The notes under the pieces: generated by a model
Seen by the model: the letters and a program-made list of their open reading frames with translations, nothing else
Database searches by the model: none
Told to the model about the DNA's origin: nothing
Made by a program: the position numbers and the translations under genes
In this document: piece after piece, positions 1-11,700 of the stretch
Layout: every line of letters starts with the position of its first letter
Numbering within the stretch: position 1 is the stretch's first letter
Assembly (NCBI GenBank): GCA_965153455.1
Contig: OZ234496.1
Coordinates: 10,501,863 to 10,565,862, forward strand
Reading direction: 5' to 3'
From: Sphagnum compactum
Lineage: Eukaryota; Bryophyta; Sphagnopsida; Sphagnales
Length of the DNA stretch: 64,000 nt

Positions 1-103
1 CTCCTCAGGATTGGACATTCATGTAGAGATTCTGAAAGCACAATCATCCAAACATTCTACCAGTTAGAACGAATGATTGATCTTTGTTGGTTGTCTTGGA
101 TAG

Positions 104-1435
104 CAGCGGACAGCCAAAGCCAGATCAAGCAAATGTGTTGGCACAGGCTCAGCATCATATAGCAATCCAGGTACATCTCTTCTCTTTCAAACCATTCTCA
201 ATGTTGGAAATGGATATTCTCTCCTGTATGTCTGTACTACTTGAAAGCAACTTAATTCATGAGACTTCAGCTGGATATGCTTTGTTTTTGAGACAATCCC
301 ACTCTGTGGAAGATGGTTTGAGTTAGCAGAAATGATTGTGGAATGCAGAAGCTGGCGTTGCAAGCCAGTGGGGCCAATGCAGTGGCTCTTGGTGGCTTGG
401 GTATGATGTCTGGGATTCCACCAGGGTTAATGGCCAGCATGCTACCTGGCATGGGCAATGGTCTCTCCAATCCTCTTGAGACAATTACAAAAGTTGTTGC
501 CTTAACTCAGGTAAGTATGCAGTACTGCGTACTGTTTCTTTCATGGAGCATAGGCCTGAACTGCTTTCCAAATTGAATTCATGGTTCTTAGTACCTAATT
601 CAATTGATATTTGTGGGGTAATTTGATAGGTTGTATCAGCAGATGAGCTGAAGGAAGATGAAGAGTATGAGGAGATTCTAGAAGACATGAGGGAGGAGTG
701 TGGCAAGTATGGTACGTCCTTCAGGCTAACATTCATACTTGCATACAAGAACAACAGTCATCAGTGGTGCAGAAATTTAGCCATCACAAGTTATGCCATT
801 GATGGTCAGGTCAGATGAATTCAAGGAAATGCTGTACATGTTGCTGCCACAAGTGCATATATTGTCCAGAAGATGGCAGTGGCAGTTATTGCACGGATAA
901 AATTGGACTCCTGACAAGCATTGGCTTATGAAGCACAGATTTGTCAAACTGATGATGTTCTGACCTGGAGTTGTCTGTTTGTCAGTAGAACATGTCCCTA
1001 TTGCAGGGTTGAGGTCCTGAAGAAATTATTGTGCTGTGTAGGTAATCTTGTGGAACTTGTTATTCCAAGACCAAGCCCCACTGGTGAAGAAGGTCCAGGT
1101 GTAGGCAAGGTATGTCACCTGTGTCTTCACCCCCTATTTGTCATCTCTGAATGTGAATACTACAAAGAGCAAATCCAATGTGTAGTCTGTGCATGAGTCC
1201 AGTCCACCCACTGACCAGATGACATCACCAAGGGGTAAATTTGTGTTTCGACTTTATGGGAATATTGTAACTTAATCAGCTGGCTTGACCATGGCAGGTA
1301 TTTGTTGAGTACTCAGACACAGCTGGTGCTGCAAAAGCCAAGTCATCTCTTCACGGTCGGAAGTTTGGAGGAAATGCAGTTGTGGCTGTATACTATTCAG
1401 AAGAGGCTTTTGCAAACAGGGATTATGGAGGTTGA
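104..1435 (+). CDS. U2AF65: U2AF large subunit (U2AF65), 3' part of gene, five exons
   Basis: This is the C-terminal part of the large subunit of the U2 snRNP auxiliary factor, the nuclear protein that binds the 3' splice-site polypyrimidine tract and recruits U2 snRNP. Proposed exons are 104-170, 349-510, 630-711, 1042-1109 and 1298-1435. All introns are GT-AG and the phases join. The first exon gives the linker after RRM2 (GQPKPDQANVLAQAQ). The second gives a Gly/Met/Leu-rich stretch ending in VVALTQ. The last three form the third RRM, the U2AF-homology motif. The acidic first helix (EYEEILEDMREECGKYG), the strand VELVIPRP, and the UHM signature Arg-X-Phe (GRKFGG) are all visible. The stop is the TGA at 1433-1435. 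The 5' part of the gene lies outside the window. The first exon could begin at 107 instead of 104. Plant U2AF65 proteins share this order, so the identification is firm. Confidence 0.93.
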
Positions 1436-4400
1436 TTCAGTTCATACATTCACTGAAAGACATTGTTACCTTTGGAAAAGGGAGAGAGGGACATTTTTCT
1501 CCTGTGATATGAAAACTGTAAGTCCACCTGCCCAACAACAGGACAGACTGGATCACAAAGTTTTCATTATGCAGGAAACGTGATTTGCCACTATTTGTAG
1601 TATGTATGATCATAATATTTTTATACATGGTCTTGAGCAGCCAGATGATTGGTGTATGGAGAGTTACCTGTCACACTCTTATATTTATGTATGTATCATT
1701 GTATGTATGTCTTTATGTATTTATCCATGCCATCTTGACAAACTATGATGTGTATGTTTTGTTTGTTACTCTGTTTTGCAGAGGTGGTTGCACAATAGTA
1801 GCAGCTGAGTTTCTTCTTGGCAGTGTTTGAGGATTTTCTTGCTCTGCATATAATGCCTTTTGTGGTCTACAAGGGATATATTGTTGGCAGGGTTTTGAAA
1901 AAATTTGTGATGTAGTCACAATGGTGATTATCCACTAGAGGAATTATCCAAATTTGGCTATAGGTCCAGTAGAAAAATTTAAGGATCCTGCTATCTGTGG
2001 GCAATCTGGTGGAACTTTTTGTCTAAATATGGTGAATTTTTTCTTTAATTACAAAAATTTGTAGTATGGGTTTTTTTAATCACCAAGTAGGGAAAAGTCA
2101 ACTAGGAAAAATTACTATGCAAGCTTTTGCAATTGTCCTGCTGTTGCTCTTATTTGTCAGAGTACATTGCAGTGTGTTTTATTGTTCCTGTTTGTCAGAG
2201 TAAATAGCAGTGTGTTTTATTGTTGGGGAAAAAGTTTTGGGCCTATGGGAAGATGATGTTTCTGTCAGTGAAATCATGTAGGGTGAAAGGCTGATGCATA
2301 CAAGGATACAGTGAATATGTCCTAGCTTTCTTGCATGGCAATTTTGTTTACATATTCTCTCCTGTCTTCTTGCCTTCATCTTCCTACAGTTGTTGACATT
2401 GATGACGTTTGCTTGCAATCCTTGACAATATAGCCTGCTAGTGTTCTTTTCTGTTTCTATCTCATTGTTGCATCTTTGTTCAACCATTGTGCTTTAGTTG
2501 AGAGAAAACTCCTGGTACCCATATGTTGTCCGTCTCTTCTGTCTGCTGCCGAAGAGCCAAGCAATCCACATGTGCACACAAAGAATTTGGTTGTATTTCC
2601 AAGGGCATTGCACCACCACAAAGAGATTTGGAACACTGAAATGGCAAAAGAGCTGAAAGATGCCACTATGTTGATTGCATCCAAAAACCCCCTGATTATT
2701 GCAGTAGCAAACTTTGAGAAAGGCTATTAAGCAACTAAAGAAGAAGATATGTACATCTCTTTGAAGGGGCTCTGGACATATTACCAGGAAACTAAGATTC
2801 CTCTTTGGTCATCACATATTAGTGTAAGATGTTACATGTGCAGCCGAGTGAGGCTGCAATGGATGTGCGCACCTTCACTGTCAGGAATGCCTGTTTTGTT
2901 TCACAACTTTTCACAATAATCTGCAACAATGGCAGTGGAGTCTTCTTCACAATAGCTGCAGCTACACCACTCTTGTCATCAGAAGCTGCACTAGTTCCTC
3001 TCATCCTTCTTCTCCCTGTTTGTGTAGGTTTGGGAAATCTTGGCTACAAGTACTAAGGCACTCATCACAATGCACATCCTTGCAAAACCATTTCAATTCC
3101 ATTGTTCTTCTTGCTCTCATTTTATTCCTGAATCAGTGAGCTCTTCACAGGCAGAAATTGCAGTTCTCATCAATTGTGAAACACTTTTTGTGTTGTGTTG
3201 GTTCAGGTAGGATTTGAGATGATTGATGCAATTGCGCAAGTAAAGAACATATCTCTCACAATAATTTGACACAAAGCACTTCTTAGCAAAGGTTAGAAGC
3301 TTGCAAAACCCTGTGATAACCTCCTCCTTTCACAATCCTCAAAACCATTCTGCAACTTCTGCAGCAGAAATGGTTCCCTTACAAAATGCCTCTAAGCATT
3401 GCTTCCACTGGATGCAACATAATTATGTTGTAATTCATTTCAAACCTTTGCAGTTTTCTGCTTGATGAACTTGTGTTTTATCTGAGTTTTACATTCTTTT
3501 TGTAGTGTGGCTTCTTTGCAAGGAGAATCTAAGAAGTGATCAAGAGCCAAAGTTTAGAATTGATATGAAATGGAGCCATTTCTCTCAATGATATAACCTC
3601 TAATTTCTTGTTAGGAATTACAAGCTTGCATTGATTCTGTCACAAGGACTTGCCAAGACTTGCCCTTGCTTTGTAGATTTGATTGATGTCTGTATGCATT
3701 GTTGTGCAATGAAGAGATACAAATCAAAACTTTGCCCCAAGTTGAGGCATGAGGTACAGATGGATGTGTTGTGTTTGCAAGCATGTATGTGCAGGATATG
3801 TTGGAGGTGTGCCAATGCTTCTTGTGGATTTTCAAATTTACATGAATTTGAGTCATGATCATTTCTTTCCCATTCAGTATATCAACAACAGCTTGGATAC
3901 ACCAAATCACAATGGACTGGGACTAGTGATATGACACATACTCAAGAGGTTCTCAGTGAGAACTCAAGCCTCAACAAGAATGTTGCTAGAGGTTTTAACA
4001 ATATATGGCTACCCTTTGGTCCCTCCAATCAAGCTTTATCAATTTTTGTCACATGAGAGGGATCAAGAGCAACACCTGGATAGTAGCAACCCCCCATATT
4101 TGAGGGCCTCAATTCTGTTGGATGGTTGGCTCCAACTCCTTGTCTGCATAGGAAGGTAGTGTGGTCCAGTTGTTAGGTATGTTTTCTAGTTCTGATTTGA
4201 AGGCTGCTCCATTTTGGAAATGGTTAGTGTGTCTTGAACATCAAATTTCACTTTTTCTAGGATGGATAGTAAATTGCTCAACTAGTCAATTTTGCCTTGC
4301 AAGGATCCCTCCTCTAGACATCATACATGAACTCTCTGTTTGTTGCCATAGTTTTCATCTATTATTTCAAACTGAACTCTGGAGTATTACTTACTTTGCA

Positions 4401-4838
4401 ACATTGCAAATAAGTGTAGAAAATTGCTAGAGAGCTTAAAGAGCTTACCAAACATAGGAGATTAAATATAAGTCAAAGTTCTAGGGTTAATAGAAAGGGA
4501 GAATGCCCAAAGAAGTTCAGTTTGTTTTGAGATAATTTGGATGACAAAACAAGGTGTCTGTTTGCTCTTTTGCAGCATGGCATTCGTGAAGAACCCAAAT
4601 GGTGTGCTAAAGCTGCTAAAAGCAGTCCTGGAAGCAACAGATAACAATGCCATTTACTGACTACATGTCCTCCTCTAGATTTGGCATGCATCACAGAAAA
4701 ATGTGAGATCATGCAAAAGATCTATTGCCTATTCAAATGGCAAATATTGACCTTTAGTAACTCTCTTGCCATTCCTTCATTGGTATGTTTTGTCCTAGGT
4801 TGTTGTACATCACATGGTCAAAGAGAGAGGATTCTTTC
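1436..4838. other. U2AF65 3' flank; no recognised gene
   Basis: The first few hundred bases are presumably the U2AF65 3' UTR, though I cannot place its end. Short open frames at 2476-2730 and 2829-3056 on the + strand resemble no family I know and have no convincing splice context. I see no transposon termini here. Either strand could hold transcribed non-coding sequence. Confidence 0.5.
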
Positions 4839-5084
4839 CAGTGTTGGGCGCATATCAGACAAAATGTGAGAACCAGACAGGGTTTCAATCCGGTTCTCAA
4901 TCTGAATATCTCAGGGTATCACATTGAGTGATACCTTTTATGAAACCCGGCTGCAGGGTTTTATGTAAAGTGAGAACCGAGCCTTTGAAACCCGGATCAA
5001 ATGTATATTTATATTTTATTGAATCCCTCACAAGGTATTAAAATTATCAAGGTCCGGATTTGAAGGTTTAGAATTAATTAAGTT

Positions 5085-5165
5085 TAAGGTTTAAGGGTCA
5101 ATAGGGTTTAGGGTTTAGTGTTTAGTTAGTAGTTAGTTTGGGGTTAATTAGGTTTAGGGTTTAGC
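5085..5165 (+). repeat. Telomere-like TTTAGGG/TTTAGTG patch
   Basis: Degenerate copies of the plant telomere unit (aagggt, tagggtttagggtttag, then ggtttagggtttag) lie inside the hAT-like element. It is too short and too diverged to be a telomere; it is an interstitial patch. Confidence 0.55.
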
Positions 5166-5317
5166 TAATAAACACTGCTACTTCAATGCAAGATAATATA
5201 AAGGAAGTGTTTCAATTTTTTTCTTTCATAGTGTGTTTTGTGTTATTTGTCCTCTTCTTTGTTAGTTGCTTAGATTAATTGATTTGATTAGTTATTGTTG
5301 TTGATACTTGAGGTTCC

Positions 5318-5996
5318 TGGCTCAGCATTGGCTCGACGTTGTTGCTCCTCTGCTTTTTGTGTGACGTTGCTACTCTTTGTTCGACACTATTGTCCTTATG
5401 TCCTTGTTTAACTCTTTTTGTTCGATGGTATTGTTCATCCTATCCTTGTTCAACGTTGCTGCTCCTTTGTTCAACATTTCTATTCCTCCTATCCTTGCTC
5501 AACGTTGTTGTCCTACACTCCTTGTTTGAATGTTGTTGCTCCTTCACTCCTTTCTCAATGTTGTTGCTCTTCTTGTCCTTACTCAACATTGTTGTTCCTC
5601 CACTTTATGCTCGACACTATTGTTGTTGTGTGTTTGCTCAATGCAGCTTCTCCTTTCTCCTTGCTTGACACTACTCTCTGTTCCTTGCTCGACACTATTG
5701 TTCCTTGCTCCTTGCTTGACATTGTTGCTTTTGTACTCTTTGTTCAACTCTATTACTCCTCTATCCTTGCTTCAAATTGTTGCTCCTCACTCCTTGCTCA
5801 ACACTACAACTCCTATGCTCCTTGTTCGATGTTGCAGTTCATACGTTCCTTGTTCGTCTTCAACATAGCTTGCTCCCACTCAAGTACCTCTCTACTACAC
5901 CATGATGTTGTTACTCTTTTGCTCCTTTTTCCTTGCTCGATGTTGCTGCTCCTCTACTCCTTGCTCAATGTTGTTGTTTGTACTTTTCTTGTTTCA
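5318..5996 (+). repeat. Minisatellite, about 27-bp unit, roughly 20-25 diverged copies
   Basis: Units follow the pattern tccttgctcaacgttgttgctcctc with frequent c/t and g/a changes and small length shifts (about 25-30 bp). The array is pyrimidine-rich on the + strand. This strong strand skew keeps several frames open by chance (for example 5418-6002), which I do not consider genes. It sits in the middle of the hAT-like element at 4839-6747. Confidence 0.85.
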
Positions 5997-6747
5997 AATT
6001 GATACTTCCCCTTAGTGTTTTGCAGGTGTGGGAGTTGTCTGAATTCAATTTCTTTAGGCCAAACTTGGAAGGGTTTGGTTTTTTTTTTCAATCTTTGGTT
6101 GTTGATGAATTTTTTTATTATCCATGTTTTTGGGAAATTTTGGTTAACAATGTGTTTTTTCTTTGTGTGCAAGAATTATTTGGACATTATACATTTAATT
6201 TTACACATTGAATCTTTGTTTTCTTTTTTTTTCAATTGCTTGTAAATGTTTAGGTTGATTTTCGAATAGATAAGCAGAATCTTATTTTGTTCAAAAAAAC
6301 ACACTAATTTTTTATTTCTCCTAGGTAAGTAATATATTAAGCTTTCCAAATTAGTGGAATTAATTCAAACAAATTTAGGTTTTGAAAAGGAGTTAGAAAA
6401 ATTTGAAAGCTCAATTGAACAAGATGAAATATTGGACATATAAAATGTTGACAAGAAATTTTTAAAATTCAACTTTTTTTTTGTGCAATTTTGTTATTTT
6501 TAAAAATTAAAAATTAAAATAATAAAATTTTATAATATCCAGTATTTGAAAACCGACTGGTATAAGATATGTGAGAACCGGCACTTTGGAAACCGGGTGA
6601 AATTAGTTTTGCAAATTTTTGAAACCCTCCCAAGGTCTTTAAAAGATGAAAATAAATTTTAAAAAAAGAAAAGGGTCAGGTCTTTCAATACATTCTAATA
6701 CCCAGACCCAGCGGTTCTCAGAAAAGCTAGAGAACCGCACAACACTG

Positions 6748-7590
6748 GTTCTTTTCCTTGTTCCACACAGGTGCTAAAGTTGCTTTGTCCAGATTTGAAC
6801 ATTGTTATCAATTTCCGGTGAGGGAGCCTTATGTCTATTGAGTAGAATGAGATCAATCAGGTGGGAATGTTATTCAGGCAGATAACAAGATGCCCAAAGG
6901 AAGCTAACGAGGAGAAGTAGAAATCCATATCTGGGTTCATGGACCAGAAGAAAAGATTTAGAAAGATGGTAACAAAGGGAGCCATTAGCAAGAATGTGGA
7001 TGTCAGGCCTCATATGTGATGTGGGTACAAATCCTTGCAAGCTTCTCTTAACAATTATTTTGTGTGTGAATTATCCATCTGAAAGTAGTGTGGAGACCAA
7101 TTGTCACAAATCTAAACCTCAAGTTTCAACATATATACTGAAAATACTCATGTAAATTGTAGTCATCTAGTCCAATGAACCCTCAACTTATCCCATCATC
7201 CACTGTTACGAACTAAAGTCTTGTTGAAACCTCAAGTTGCAGGAGACAAGTCTAATGTGAATGTTGTAAAAGCAAGGACTGCGATTCTTAACAAGAGACT
7301 ATCTTGCATGGATGCGTCATCTTGCTTCTTTTTCAAAACTTTCCATTAGAATTCCAACTGCAATTTGTTCTGATCCTCTTTATCATGGAATACTTTGAAG
7401 AGGATTGTAGCTAGCGAAGCTGAGTATGATGCATCTTTGGTGCTGCAGTCTCACAGAGATATTCATCCATCCATCCATCCATCCACCCATCCCTCCAATC
7501 TCATCCATTTAATCCCATCCATCCTCTCTACTGCAACGAGGTATGCACCACCAATTTCTTTCAACACAGTTGGGATCATATGAGTGGTCA
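6748..7590. other. Intergenic, no gene seen
   Basis: This holds an ATCC microsatellite at about 7464-7496 and otherwise unique-looking sequence. No frame resembles a known protein. Confidence 0.5.
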
Positions 7591-7609
7591 AAAACATACA
7601 AACAATGCG

Positions 7610-7681
7610 GTGGCGGGATTGAAAGTGGCGGGATTGACACGTGTCATGCCTTCTTTTACCCAGTTGTCGCTACGCCACGTG
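7610..7681 (+). promoter_or_regulatory. Candidate promoter elements of the CNNM gene: 13-bp doublet and two G-boxes
   Basis: The 13-mer gtggcgggattga occurs exactly twice, at 7610-7622 and 7625-7637. Its ggcggga core resembles an E2F site. Two palindromic CACGTG G-boxes follow at 7638-7643 and 7676-7681; the first sits in gacacgtgtc, also the ABA-response-type context. The cluster is about 1.1 kb upstream of the CNNM start codon. Site recognition is by eye; function is inference. Confidence 0.45.
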
Positions 7682-7970
7682 CCACTACTACAGAATAAAC
7701 TCCTCCCCAGAGACAGGAGACGAAACCACTGAGAGTTTTGAGAAATTCCAAAAATTAGTTAAATTAATTTTGTCGTCATATTTGTCCAGAATTTGAAATA
7801 GTCAATTCCAGTAGAAAACAGGATTAATAAAACTCACGAAACCTACCATTAGCTTGATTGGTTATCTGCCGGTCCCCTACCCGCTGCTCCCTATTACAAC
7901 TCCAACTAAAACCGCAAGATAACCTTACTGACCATCGGTCTGCACTCGTCTTCGCCAACATCCCAAAACC

Positions 7971-8243
7971 AGGTCCGTAACTCGGACCGTTAGTCCGAAA
8001 CCGCTCTCTCGATCCCTCTCCTAGTCCGTAACTCGAACCATTAGTCCAAACCTCTCTCTCTTTTAGTCCGTAGCTCGGACCGTTAGTCCGAAACCTCCCT
8101 CTCTCTCCCCTAGTCCGTAACTCGAACTGTCAGTCCAAAACCTCTCTTTCATTTTAGTCCCAAACTCGGACCGTGAGTCCGAAACATCTATCTCTTAGTC
8201 CTTAACATGGACCGTTGGTCCGAAATCCTTCCTCTCCCTCTCG
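7971..8243 (+). repeat. Six-copy tandem repeat in the CNNM leader/promoter
   Basis: Units begin at 7971, 8023, 8065, 8112, 8156 and 8197, with period 41-52 bp. Each has a conserved half, agtccgtaactcggaccgt followed by tagtccgaaa, and a variable CT-rich half (ctctctc). The conserved half is itself partly self-complementary (cggac/gtccg). The array lies 530-800 bp upstream of the ATG at 8772, so it is promoter or 5' UTR sequence. Confidence 0.85.
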
Positions 8244-8600
8244 TTTCTCTCCGTCTCTCTCTTCCTCGCGTTTGTTGTTGCGCATTCGCTCACTTGGTTT
8301 TTGCCCAGAGGATGTCGTTGCTCGGCTGCGGTGTTTCGATTTCACGGGAGAAGCAGCGTGAATTTTCCGCGTGATGGTGAGGTTTTGGAAGAGAGCAATT
8401 TGTGGTGATCATGAAATTCTTTGAATTGTTTTGGAGAGAATTTGGAGAAAACGACGAACTGGAGTTTGGACACAGGGGAGCCAGGCGGGGGGTGGCAAGC
8501 TTCCTTTTGTCTAACGTATTTTGTGTACGGTTGAGACCCTGGTTGTTATTGTGAGTGCACTGTTTGTTTCTGGATTTCTTGTCAGAGCCTTTGTTTTGGA

Positions 8601-8618
8601 GAGAGAGAGAGAGAGAGG
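8601..8618 (+). repeat. GA microsatellite in the 5' leader
   Basis: An uninterrupted (GA)n run lies about 160 bp upstream of the CNNM start codon. Such tracts are common in plant 5' UTRs. Confidence 0.8.
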
Positions 8619-8771
8619 AGTCTCAGGCATGATGAGGAAACGATAGTCGATTTGGCACGCTGTTGAAAGACAAGGAGGAGAGGAGAAGGAGCTTGTCTGT
8701 GGAATCTGTGCTGCGAGAATAGACTTCAAAGTCCGAGGAAGAAGAAGAAGTCGTCAGTTGTAAAAGGGACG

Positions 8772-11700
8772 ATGAGGACGCCACTGCTGCTGTTCAATTT
8801 GCTGGGATCCTCAAGTCTTCCATGGCGGTTGTCTGATGAGGACGTTGATTTTGGAACTCCCTGGTGGTGGATCTATGCCGGGATATCTGCTGCCCTGGTG
8901 TTGTTCGCTGGTATCATGTCCGGTCTAACGCTGGGTTTGATGTCGCTGGGCCTCATGGACCTTGAGGTTCTACAGCAGAGTGGCACCGAAGAGGAGAAGA
9001 AACAGGCGGGTAAGCGCTTTCTTTGCCGTGGAACTGTGGAATAATTGTGGTTCTTGAGATGTTCCTTCTTCGTTCCTGGCAGTCACTGCTCTCAAGTCCT
9101 TCGCTGGATCCACCTCCAGATCATGTGATTGCAGTCCTTTTATTGACTACAGAGCTTGATATGTAAATAATTTTTTGTGCCTTAGTTCATGCCAGTAGGG
9201 TTGCAGCCACCTGATCGTGATGTTATGTGACCAGCTACCATTTTACCTGTGGTGAAAGAGCAGCATCAACTTCTTGTCACGTTGCTTCTGTGTAATGCAG
9301 CTGCTATGGAGGTAAGCCTTTTCCATTTGATCAGTTCATGCATTTGCTCAGCTGAGGAGTATGTCTCTCTGTGGTGTCATCTTTTTTTTAGCAGAAGAGA
9401 ACATCCACAGCTGCTATGCAGATTTATGGCCTTTTCATTTTATCAGTTCATGCATTTGCTCAGCAGAGGAGAGTGTATCCAGTGTCATCTTCTTCTTTTT
9501 AATCAGAAGAGAACATTCTGCTATAGTTCAGAACCATCTAATTTAGATCTGTGGATTCATGCAGGCTCTACCAATATTCTTGGATACTATGTTCAATGAG
9601 GTGGTGGCTGTAATACTCTCAGTCACATTTGTACTTGCTTTTGGGGAGGTAAGAGGAAAAGATTGTAATTCTGCCCCTCCAAGACTTTGCACCGTGTGAA
9701 CCACAAAACCAAATTTGAGACTTACCTGTAACTCTGACCCATATGTTCTCCTCAATATTCGATGGCTTTTTTTTGTGGAATATATTTTCATCACCTGATT
9801 GTATGGGAATTTGCATTGGTTTTTTGTGTTGACATGATAAAGAGCATGGCATGATAATGGCCCAATAGGTACCTCAAAGAATGATGGTTTAGGGTTTAGT
9901 CAAAATCTAATGGTTTATCCATTCTCACACTGATGGTATTCCTCAGGTGATCCCACAAGCAGTCTGTTCTCGTCATGGCTTGGCCATTGGTGCAAATCTG
10001 GTTTGGTTGGTGAAAATCCTCATGGTGCTGTGCTTTCCAATCTCCTACCCTGTTGGAAAGGTACACATCCACTTCCTTGTACCTGACTGCAATGGGAAAA
10101 TATCGGAAACCTGGCACCGATGCATTTTAATGTATCATATCTGGTTGCAGATACTGGATCATCTTCTTGGTCACAATGACTCAGCATTGTTTCGGCGTGC
10201 ACAACTTAAGGCACTTGTTTCAATCCATGGGAAGGAGGTGAGCTCAATGAAGAAAACTGCAACAGTTTGCAAGGTGGAGGTTATGCTCTGGATGTCTGTG
10301 GCATGCAAATTTTGGTTGTCAGAAATTTGCAGGTCTTATGTTTGCCAATCCTCTGGCATGATGGGAACAATGTGAAAAGTGTTGGGTTGTGTGACATCAG
10401 GCTGGAAAAGGAGGTGATCTTACACATGATGAGACTACCATCATCCAAGGGGCTTTGGACCTGACAGAAAAGGTTTGGACCTCACTGAGTAGGATGATTG
10501 AAGTTACACCCATGATAGTGGCCAGTACCAAGGGACAAGTTGTTGCTTCCTTTGAGAAGAGATTCAATCACATGAACTCCAACATGCATCTTATGTTTAC
10601 ACGATTTTAGGTCAAAGATTAGACTCATTGTATTGGTCCAAACAGCTTTGCACCTTTTCATACTGACACTGGAGCAAAGTCATGCTTCATTGGAGTGAAC
10701 TAGAGGGAGGGTAGAAAATGATTTGACTAAACAGATTCTATGCTGGTTTGCAACCAGCCTATTGTACGTATGCAAGGCACAATTTGGATCAACATACATA
10801 CATTGCCCAAGTTGTTACTGTGCAGCTAGAATATTTTTGGTGCATCAAACCTCCAGTTGTAGCTACTAAGCCCTAGGACTTTTGTGAACCTGGAAATGCA
10901 TGAAACTGTGCTTTTCACATATTGGAGGGGATCCTGAAGCGTGGAAATTTGGGGAAGTTCCATCAATAAAACCTGGATTCTTTGTGCTGGTAATTTATCA
11001 GCTGGAGCAGGAACTCTGGAAGTTCAAAAGTCTGGGTGCATATTAAGGACATTGAGAAGCAAAATGCAAAAAGATTGTGGCAGAAGATTTGCACCCTCAG
11101 ATAGGCCTGACATGTTGGTTTTGTTCTTGCAATGTATCAGACAGCGCTGGATTCTATGACACCAATTGAGTCTACATTTTCATTGGATATTAATTCCAAG
11201 CTAGATTGGTGGGTGCTTGCTAGACTGAATTCTGGTGTTCAATCTGTGTGTTCATGTCAGTACAGACAGTTTGTCAATGAAGGTCTTTTGTTTGTCCTCC
11301 TCTTTTAGTATACACGCTGTCTGGAGGATAATTTTTTTCTCATTCTGTAGGTTTCTTGGGTGCAACTTCTGTGCAATATTCATCAGGCATTTTGTAACTG
11401 CATGATTTTACTCCAACCTCAACCTAAACAATATTGCAATCAAACATAGAGCATATTTTTGGGAGATAGTTCTTGATGTACTATCTTCCTTGCATTCATG
11501 CACTGCATGTTCCAGAGGGTTCTCTCAGTCATCTTAATGCCTTCTCACATGCTGTTCAACTTTTACAGGGAGACACTGGGGAAAATATTGGCTCGAGGCC
11601 ATAGCCGTGTTCCTGTGTATGATGGCAATCCTCGCAATATCATTGGACTCCTACTGGTACTGGATCTTAGCTCTGGCATTCAGCTAGCTCATTTCATGAG

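Larger units (their letters stand above)
4839..6747. mobile_element. Non-autonomous hAT-like element carrying a minisatellite
   Basis: The left end reads CAGTGTTGGGC (4839-4849). The right end (6737-6747) is GCACAACACTG, whose complement is CAGTGTTGTGC, giving short terminal inverted repeats. The 8-bp flanks, attctttc at 4831-4838 and gttctttt at 6748-6755, agree at 6 of 8 positions, as expected for an old hAT target duplication. Subterminal regions share a direct repeat: 'gtgagaaccg..cttt..gaaacc' occurs at about 4968 and 6571, and 'ccctc.caaggt' at about 5025 and 6624. No transposase is encoded. The interior holds a telomere-like TTTAGGG patch (about 5085-5165) and the minisatellite listed separately. 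The same termini recur at 27355-27666 and 33799-34201. Confidence 0.6.

Noticed and set aside
5339-6002. Overlapping + strand frames of 109-194 codons, Leu/Cys-rich
   Set aside because: They are the minisatellite read in different frames; the strand skew removes stop codons. No start context or domain.
9249-10464. Apparent ORFs running past CNNM exon ends
   Set aside because: They are exon plus retained intron; splice sites and family alignment define shorter exons.
10473-10610. Continuation of CNNM exon 6 in frame to a TAG near 10608
   Set aside because: The read-through does not resemble the CBS region, whereas the exon at 11141 gives the expected SMTPIEST motif in phase.
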